The position numbers were made by a program, and so were the translations under genes. From Plotosus lineatus (lineage: Eukaryota > Chordata > Actinopteri > Siluriformes > Plotosidae), in contig CM045729.1 of assembly GCA_024760905.1 (NCBI GenBank), positions 77,436,050-77,500,049 of the forward strand: a stretch of DNA of 64,000 nucleotides, written 5' to 3'. Below are positions 55,717 through 64,000 of the stretch, piece after piece; the stretch's first letter is position 1; each line of letters begins with the position of its first letter. The notes under the pieces were generated by a model. It had not been told where the DNA came from, made no database searches, and worked only from the letters and a program-made list of their open reading frames with translations.

Positions 55717-56651
55717 CAGTCGGCCCTCTACTTACGAAAACCTCTGAATACGAAAAATATTTTCCTAAATTTCCGTCCTATTTTTACGAAAAGCAACAAA
55801 AGCGCCATTCAAAAATTCAAACGCGCCATTCAAACATTGAAACAATGCACGAGTTGCTCTCTCATTGGTTGTCTCCCAACATCCCGCCCCGCTTACCTCC
55901 CATTGGCCAGGAGGGTTCTGAACTGTACCCATTCCTGTACCCATACTTCCTGTTTGTCACTTCCTGTTTGTCACTCCCTGTTTGTTTGTCAAGGGGAGTT
56001 GAACAGGACTGTTGGCTTGTGAGTTTTTTTTGAGAGTGATCATTGCAGCATTATATTTTGTTATCCATCATGGACCCCAAGAAAATGATTCCCGGTGACA
56101 CCGAAAAGAATAAACGGGCTCCAATATCAATCGAAGTGAAGCAGGAGATAATAAAAAAATACGAAAGTGGGATGCAATAGAGCGAAATCTCAAAGGAGTA
56201 TGGCTGAAACCCCTCTACAATCAAAATGAAGCAGAAGGCAACTTTAAAAGTGGAGATACAGTGATGGAGGCAATTATTTCGGAACAATATTGAAGCAGAA
56301 GGAGGCATTAAAAGCGGAGATACAGTGATGGATGTGATTATTTCGGAAAAAGCAACCGCCATATTTAAGGGCCTCGTGAAGGAGGGTGGGGGTGGAGGTT
56401 AGGGTTCTTCAGACCAGCAACCCCCGAACTTTAAAGTGTCCCATGGTTGGTTTGAGAGATTTAAAAAAAGGCAAATAAATTTATTTTATTTTTAACACAT
56501 ATTTCATACATATTTCATACAAAATTGGTGAAATTGGGAGCCTTGAAATGAATCACGCGTTTTACACGTAAAATGCACCTCTACTTACGAAAACCCCAGG
56601 TTATGAAAAAGGCACTGGAACGGATTAATTTCGTAAGTAGAGGGCCGACTG
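55717..56651 (+). mobile_element. Pogo/Tigger-like element with transposase remnant
   Basis: A 935-bp element flanked by TA (55715-55716, 56652-56653). The terminal inverted repeats 'cagtcggccctctacttacg' and 'cgtaagtagagggccgactg' match over at least 20 bp. Inside, from about 56069, the plus strand encodes a broken N-terminal DNA-binding part: MDPKKMIPG, ISIEVKQEIIKKYESGM and SEISKEYG as in CENP-B-type helix-turn-helix domains, then VSHGWFERFKKRQI as in the second helix-turn-helix. The DDE domain is absent. Stops and a tandem duplication (about 56226-56340) break the remnant. Confidence 0.82.
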
Positions 56652-56697
56652 TACCTACTACTTCTGTATTTTTTTTTGTCAATGCCAGAGTAATTAT

Positions 56698-56698
<1 letters not shown>

Positions 56699-56747
<49 letters not shown>
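56699..56747. repeat. (CT)n microsatellite
   Basis: About 24 units, 47 bp beyond the pogo-like element. Confidence 0.95.
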
Positions 56748-57884
<1,137 letters not shown>

Positions 57885-58131
57885 ATATGTGAGGCGCTCC
57901 ACCGAATGTAGGCACTTGTCGCAAGTGACATACAGTGCTTGTGAGACAAAGCGTGGCTTCTTCGGACTTCCATTCTTTCAAGTGAGCAAGTACGCGTTGA
58001 ATACTTGTTTAGTACCTAACTTTCACTTGCTCACTTGAAAGATCAGAAGTCCAGATAAGCCGTGCTTTGTCTCACAAGCACCATATATCACTTGCGACAA
58101 GCAACTACATTAGGTGGAGCACTTCTCATAT
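57885..58131. mobile_element. Fold-back MITE with about 105-bp arms
   Basis: The left arm (57885-57991) and right arm (58024-58131) are imperfect inverted repeats: 'gtgcttgtgagacaaagc' faces 'gctttgtctcacaagcac', and 'tcaagtgagcaagt' faces 'acttgctcacttga'. The loop is about 30 bp with no coding content. The transposon superfamily cannot be told because the exact ends and target duplication are unclear. Confidence 0.75.
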
Positions 58132-58231
58132 TATTATTATTATTTAAGAGGACGACTATTTATTTTTATTCTGTATTAATTGGCTAATTACTACGAGCAT
58201 ATTAATGTTTTATTCTGGAAAATTTCACTAC

Positions 58232-58487
58232 CCCGAGTGCAGCTAACTGGGCTATCAAAGGCCTGCCATGTCTCTCACTGTCTATGGTGAAAGGCTCATG
58301 TAAAAAAAAAAAAAACATTGCTGACTTTCGATAAGAGTAGCTGCAAAGTCGTCAGTGTGTTTCTGCCCTGTTAAGGGCTGGTGAGCTGACCAGGGTGTAC
58401 TCTGCCTTCGCCCGGAGTCAGCTGAGATAGGTGCCAACCTCCCCACGACCCTATGTTGGATGAAGTGGTTACATAAAATGAATGAAT
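58232..58487 (+). mobile_element. SINE-A, 5'-truncated
   Basis: It starts in the body ('gagtgcagctaactggg', nearly the same point as the copy at 11578), has an A-run insertion, and ends with the 3' module and AATGA tail. Confidence 0.8.
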
Positions 58488-58657
58488 GAAAAAAAATTCA
58501 CTAAAGAACAGAAACTTCATGATCTTATTGGATATGTTACTTCTATGGTATCAGCTCGTCTTATTACCTGAAATTTCACTCCAGATTTTTTTAAGGAAAG
58601 TATATATATGTATATATCTTCTTCTTTCTTCTTTTCCTTCCGGCTTTCTAATTCCCT

Positions 58658-60629
58658 TCAGCAGTCGCCACAGCGAATCATCTGCCTCCATCTCATCCTA
58701 TACTTTGCATCTTCTTCTCTTACACCAACGACCTTCATGTCCTCCTTCACCACATCCATGAATCTTCTATTTGGTCTTCCTCTAGTCCTTCTGCCTGGCA
58801 CCCTACTACAAATATACTCACTATCCCTCCTCTGTACATGTCCAAACCATCTCAATCTAGCCTCTCTGACTTTGTCTCCAAAACGTCTTACATGTGCTGT
58901 CCCTGTGATGTGCTCATTCCTAATAATATCCATCCTCGTTACTCCAAAAGTGAACCTCAACATTTTAATCTCTGCTACCTCATGCTCTGCCTCCTGTCTT
59001 TCCCCAGGGCCACTGTTTCTAAACCATACAACATTGTTGTCCTCAACACCGTCTTGTACACGTTTCCTTTCATTCTTGCCGATACCCTCCGATCACACAT
59101 CACACAAGATACTTTTCTCCAACCATTCCAACCTGCCTGCACATGTTTCTTATCTTCCTTTCCACACTCTCCATTGCTCTGGATTGTTGAGCCAAAGTAC
59201 TTAAAATCCTCCACCTTCCTTATCTCTGCTCCTTGTAACCTCACTGTTCCTCTTGGGTCATTCTTGCACATGTATTCTGTCTTACTGAGGCTAACCTTCA
59301 TTCCCCTCCTTTCCAGGGCATACCTCCACTGCTCTAGATTTTCTTGCACTTTTTCTCTGCTCTCGCTACAGATCACAATGTCATCTGAAAACATCATAGT
59401 CTATGGGGAATCTTGTCTAACCTCGTCTGTCAGCCTGTCCATCACCATAGCAAACAAGAAAGGGCTCAGAGCTGACCCTTGATGCAGTCCCACCTCCACC
59501 TTGAGCTCTTCTGTCACATCGACAGCACACCTCACCACTGTCTATCATCTCTCATACATGTCCTGCACCACTGGAAAATACTTCTCTGCCACTCCAGACT
59601 TTCTCATTCAATACCACAGTTCCTCTCTCAGCACCCTGCCATATGCTTTCTCCAGATCCACAAAGGCACAATGCAGCTCCGTCTGACCTTCTCTGTACTT
59701 CTCCATTAAAATCCTCAAGGCAAACACTGCATCTGTGGTGCTCTTTCTTGGCATGAAACCAAACTGTTGTTAACAAATGCTGACCTCTGACCTTAGCCTC
59801 GCTTCCACTATTCTTTCCCATAACTTCATTGTATGGCTTATCAACTTTATCCCTCTGCAGTTGCCACAACTCTGCATGTCTCCCTTGTTCTTAAAAATGG
59901 GCACCATCACACTTCTCTTCCATTCTTCTGGCATCCTCTCACTCTCAAAGACCTTGTTGAATGTTCTTGTCAGAGAATCTACTGCTACCTCTCCTAGACA
60001 CTTCCATACCTCCACCGGTATGTCATCAGGACCAACTGCCTTTCCATTCTTAATCCTCTTCAATGCCCTCCTCACTTCACCCATACTAATCTTTGCTACT
60101 TCCTGGTCCTCAACAGTCACCTCTTCGACTGTTTTTTTTTTTCTCTCTCATTTTCCTCATTCATTAGCTCTTCAAAGTACTCTTTCCATCTTCCCAGCAC
60201 ACTTCTGTCATCAGTCAATACATTTCCCTCTCTGTCATTTATCAATCTAACTTGCTGCATGTCCTTCCCATCTCTATTGCTCTGCTGTGCCAACCTGTAT
60301 AAATCATTTTCTCCCTCTTTACTTTCCAACCTAGCATACAAGTCATCATACGCCCTCTGTTTGGCCTTTGACACCGCTACTTTTGCCCTACGCTGTGTCT
60401 CCCTGTACTCCTGTTTACTCTCTTCGGTTCTCTCAATGTTCCACTTCTTCTTAGCTAACCTCTTCCTTTCTACACACTCCTGCACTTCCTCATTCCACCA
60501 CCAAGGCTCCTTATCTACTTTCCTTCGAGAGGACACACCAAGTACTCTCCTACCTGTCTCCCTGATCACATTAGCTGTAGTTGTCCAGTCATCTGAAAGC
60601 ACTTCCTGACCACCCAAAGCCTGTTTCAA
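58658..60629 (-). pseudogene. RTE-a reverse transcriptase, fragmented
   Basis: The frames 60117-60629 (WNIERTEESKQEYRETQRR, GRWKEYFEELMNEENER), 59770-60120 (MKNGK-like KNGKAVGPDDIPVEVWK, GIKLISHTMKLWERIV), 59552-59869, 58975-59397 and 58658-58963 (RWFGHVQRRDSEYIC to the end) together cover the RT. The FADD box reads FSDD (MMFSDDIVICSES). Several indels separate the parts, and the C-terminal GRRTRGRPNRRFMDV lies before the tail. Confidence 0.85.
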
Positions 60630-61390
60630 TTCCTCCTTGAAGACAACCCGACACTCTTCCTTTTTCAGCTTCCACCACTTTGTCTTCTGCTCTGCCTTTT
60701 GCCTTCTTCACCTTCCTCACCATCAGCATCATCCTGCACACCACCATCCTATGCTGTTTGGCAACACTCTCACCCACTACTACTTTGCAGTCACTGACTT
60801 CCTTCAAATTACATCATCTACACAAGATGTAGTCTACCTGTGTGCTCCTACCTCCACTTTTATAAGTCACCCAATGCTTCTCTCCCTTCTGGAAGAAAGT
60901 ATTCACCACAGCAATTGCCATCCTTTTTTCAAAATCGACCAACATCTGTCCTTCTGCGTTCCTGTCCTGGATACCAAACCTACCCATCACTTCCTGGTCC
61001 CCACTGTTTCCTGCACCAACATGTCCATTGAAGTCTGCCCCAATGACCACTCTTTCACCTCTGGGGGTACTCTGCATCATTTCATCTAAATCACTCCAGA
61101 ATCTCTCCTTCTCTTCTCGCTCACATCCTGCCTGTGGGGCATAAGCACTAACAACATTGAACTTCACGCCTTCAATTTCTAACTTGACACTCATCACTCT
61201 GTCTGACACTCTTTTCACTTTTAGAACATTCCTGACAAACTCCTCCTTCAAGATGACTCCTACTCCATTTCTCTTCCCATCCACACCATGAAAAAAACAG
61301 TTTAAACCCTGCTCCTAAGCTTCTAGCCATGCTACCTTTCCACCTGGTCTCCTGAACACACAGTATGTCCACCTTCCTCCTCTGCATCAT
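60589..61390 (-). pseudogene. RTE-a endonuclease, fragmented
   Basis: The frame 60814-61284 holds most of the domain (SVKLEIEGVKFNVVSAYAPQ, ERVVIGADFNGHVGAGNSG, STQVDYILCR). The frame 61172-61390 gives the N-terminal CVQETRWKGSMARSLGAGF. The frame 60589-60807 gives the His motif VAKQHRMVVCRMM. Two small indels break the chain. Confidence 0.85.
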
Positions 61391-61745
61391 GTCAGTCAGC
61401 TATCTACCTTTTTCTGCCATAGTTCTAACATTCAAAGTCTCTACTCTCAGTCCTAGACTCATGCCTTTCCTCTTCTCTCTCTGACTATGGACACGCCTCC
61501 CGCCTTTCTTTCTTCGATGTCTTCAACCAATAGTAGTCCAATTTCCACTAGCACCCTGTTGGCTAACAGCACTGATGGCGGTCGTTGTTAACCCAGGCCT
61601 CGACCGATCCGGTATGTCATTCTTTCTTGTGATTCGCATATTTTATTTGGCATTTGTCTTACGCCGGATACCCTTCTTGACGCAACCCTCTGTATTTATC
61701 AGGGCTTGGGACCGTCGTGAGGGAGAGACACTGTCTTGTGCCCCA

Positions 61746-61746
61746 C

Positions 61747-61830
<84 letters not shown>
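61746..61830. repeat. (TA)n(GT)n compound microsatellite
   Basis: Short TA run then about 35 GT units. Confidence 0.95.
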
Positions 61831-61833
<3 letters not shown>

Positions 61834-62032
61834 ATTTGTAAGATTTTTTTTTTTTTTAAGAAAATGGCTTCTTCTGAATAACAAGCCTTCAAACTTCTGT
61901 AAGAACTAATGCTGACATCCAGAGGAGACGACAGCATACCTGATATGAGCAAGCCAGGAGTGGCACCATCTCCTCAGACTTCCATTCTGCTCTTACCGGT
62001 TTCTTTATTCGAGACTTATTCCATGAAAAGCA

Positions 62033-62850
62033 ATGAGTACATGTCTTGACATGTCAGACACGGCAGTCAACTGCACAGAAGCACCCCTGGGGACCGGATT
62101 CTCACGTCTCTGGACTTCCAGTACAACTTGGAGTATTGCCATGTCAGAAGTTTGCAGACGGCAATCTTATCATAGGTTGTGTCAAGAGTGGACTAAAGTA
62201 GTGGAGCACAGCAAGGTGATAAAAGACTTTGTTTCATGGTGTGACTCCAATCACCTGCATCTCAACACCACCAAAATGAAGAAAATGGTGGCAGACTTCA
62301 GAAGACCCAGACCGCAGCAGGAGCCAGTGACAATTAGAGGGGAACAGGTAAAGATTGTGCAGACATACAAATACCTGGACGTGCACTTGGATGACAAACT
62401 GGACTGCCAACCCTGATGTCCAGTGCAAGAAAGGACAGAGCAGTCTGTACATTCTCAGAAGGCTAGCATCCTTCAACATCTGCAAAAAAACTGCAGCAGA
62501 TGTTCTACCAGTCTGTGGTGGCAAGTGTTCTATTTTATGCAGTGGTCTGCTGGTGAAAGCATTAAGGAAAAGGAATACTCATGAGTGGACAAACTGGTGC
62601 AGAAGTTCTGTAGTCAGGACGGAACTAGACAGTATAGTATCTGTGGCAGAGTGGCGGGTGTTGAGTTGGCTCCTGTCAATTATAGACAATCCACTGCACC
62701 CACTGAACAACGTCATCACAGTACACAGGAGCAGCGTCAGCACCAGGCTGCTGTTATTGCCCTGTTCCACTGAGAGACTGCACAGATCGTTCCACCACCA
62801 TGCCATCAGACCCTTTAACTCAAGCATGGGAGAAAGAAAGAGACGCTAAC
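62033..62850 (+). mobile_element. L2-like LINE, 3' end
   Basis: Plus-strand remnant of an L2/CR1-group reverse transcriptase. The active-site box reads FADG (62151-62162) in place of FADD. Then come KDFVSWCDSNHLHLNTTK (62033-62416 frame), VQTYKYLDVHLDDKLD, LYILRRLASFNICKKTA (62355-62849 frame) and LHRSFHHHAIRPFNSS. The end is followed by (CA)n and AT-rich 3' UTR-like DNA. Several frameshifts make it dead. Confidence 0.75.

Positions 62851-62895
<45 letters not shown>
62850..62895. repeat. (CA)n microsatellite
   Basis: About 23 units, just after the L2-like coding end. Confidence 0.95.
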
Positions 62896-62897
<2 letters not shown>

Positions 62898-63170
62898 GCC
62901 TTGCACCGCATCACTCTGCACACCACACAGCTTAATAAGAAAAACATGTTTACACTGTAATTTTTAAATTATTTGCTCAGGACAGCCAATTCCCAGGACA
63001 ACAAAAGCCTCTGCATTGCACTATCACCTCTCACAGCACGCCATGTACCTTAATCTGCACATGAATTTTTACACCAGACTGCACTATTATACAAATTTGC
63101 ACCATTACAGTATGATATACAATACTTCTCATACGTTCTTGTACTGTCAACAATGTCTGTGTGTGTATAC

Positions 63171-63171
<1 letters not shown>

Positions 63172-63242
<71 letters not shown>
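63172..63242. repeat. (TA)n microsatellite
   Basis: About 35 TA units. Confidence 0.95.
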
Positions 63243-63245
<3 letters not shown>

Positions 63246-63248
63246 TTA

Positions 63249-63420
63249 TTGGGATCCCTCATTTTCCGTGGTTAATTGGGACCGAGATTCCTCTGCAACC
63301 ACCCAATTCCTCGAAGTAGGATCACCTCCGTTCCCTGACTGGGTATATGTACATGTATATGTGTATATAATATCAATGCTGTAAAAGCTTATAATAACAA
63401 TTAAACATGAAAAATTACGG
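63249..63420. mobile_element. Pogo-like MITE fragment
   Basis: It begins 'gggatccctcattttccgtg' and continues 'taattgggaccgagattcc'. This is the inverse of the MITE family at 28010 and 42425. Confidence 0.6.
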
Positions 63421-63627
63421 CATACGATGAAAATAAAATACAAATATACATATATACAGACACACAGATGCACGTGCACGCACTCAGATGCACACCTCAC
63501 AACAATGTAAGTAGTTTGGATGGGAGGTTTTGGGTTGTTTTTTTTGTTTTGTTTTGTTTTTTTTTTGTAATTGGCCTTGTTTTTGTGACATTTTCCTTAA
63601 CATTTTCCCCTATTCTTCCTTCATTTT

Positions 63628-64000
<373 letters not shown>

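Larger units (their letters stand above)
58617..61743 (-). mobile_element. RTE-a LINE, near full length
   Basis: A 3.1-kb minus-strand element from the AAGAAG tail (58617) to the leader start ('ggggcacaagacagtgtctc' in sense, about 61743). Both ends lie in (TA)-rich DNA, so a target duplication cannot be defined. The ORF is broken into at least seven frames. Confidence 0.92.

Noticed and set aside
55612..56033. Two overlapping plus-strand frames of 116-136 codons
   Set aside because: They cross the terminal repeat of the pogo-like element and match no part of its transposase.

Overview
The window is animal nuclear DNA, most likely from a teleost fish. It is dense in long dinucleotide and trinucleotide microsatellites and in Rex3-type (RTE clade) LINEs with GAT-rich 3' tails. 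It also holds a second RTE-clade LINE family, L2-like LINEs, Tc1-like and pogo/Tigger-like DNA transposons, and tRNA-derived SINEs with box A and box B. I find no convincing host gene. Every long reading frame belongs to a transposable element, and the candidate short host ORFs are weak. The species cannot be told from the sequence.

Layout. 1-7.2 kb: a 5'-truncated Rex3, several SINEs and one copy of an unclassified repeat (element X). 7.2-10.2 kb: a pogo-like deletion derivative with a 59-bp minisatellite, a Rex3 copy and a truncated RTE LINE. 11.3-13 kb: nested SINEs and a tRNA-Ala-like pseudogene. 13.3-14.6 kb: an RTE fragment abutting a Tc1 fragment. 16.2-19.6 kb: a full-length but dead Rex3 beside a telomere-like array. 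22-23 kb: a Tc1 transposase remnant. 25-26 kb: three SINE copies, two of them sharing one target. 28.0-31.4 kb: a nearly intact RTE LINE (14-bp target duplication) inside a pogo-like MITE. 32.5-33.5 kb: an internally deleted RTE LINE and SINEs. 34.3-37.9 kb: a LINE with a C-terminal zinc-knuckle/RLE-type region, split by a SINE. 37.9-39.9 kb: a second long Rex3. 40.3-42.1 kb: an L2-like LINE. 43.7-46.6 kb: an RTE LINE with a 19-bp target duplication. 46.9-47.7 kb: the inverted partner of element X. 48.7-58.1 kb: pogo-like MITEs, a Rex3 copy, a hammerhead ribozyme and a fold-back MITE. 58.6-62.9 kb: a third long RTE LINE and an L2-like 3' end.

How the parts relate. The RTE LINEs and the SINEs look like an autonomous/non-autonomous system. 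Several SINEs end in about 50 nt matching the last bases of the RTE LINE, preceded by about 60 nt matching that LINE's 5' UTR. Other copies with the same tRNA head and body end in an L2-like tail with ATGA repeats. The most striking single object is a hammerhead ribozyme motif (minus strand, 53161-53215) with every core position, lying between two (TA)n tracts and inside an inverted repeat. This resembles the hammerheads known from Penelope-like elements. Local labels used below: RTE-a (the second RTE family), SINE-A, SINE-B, SINE-C, element X.
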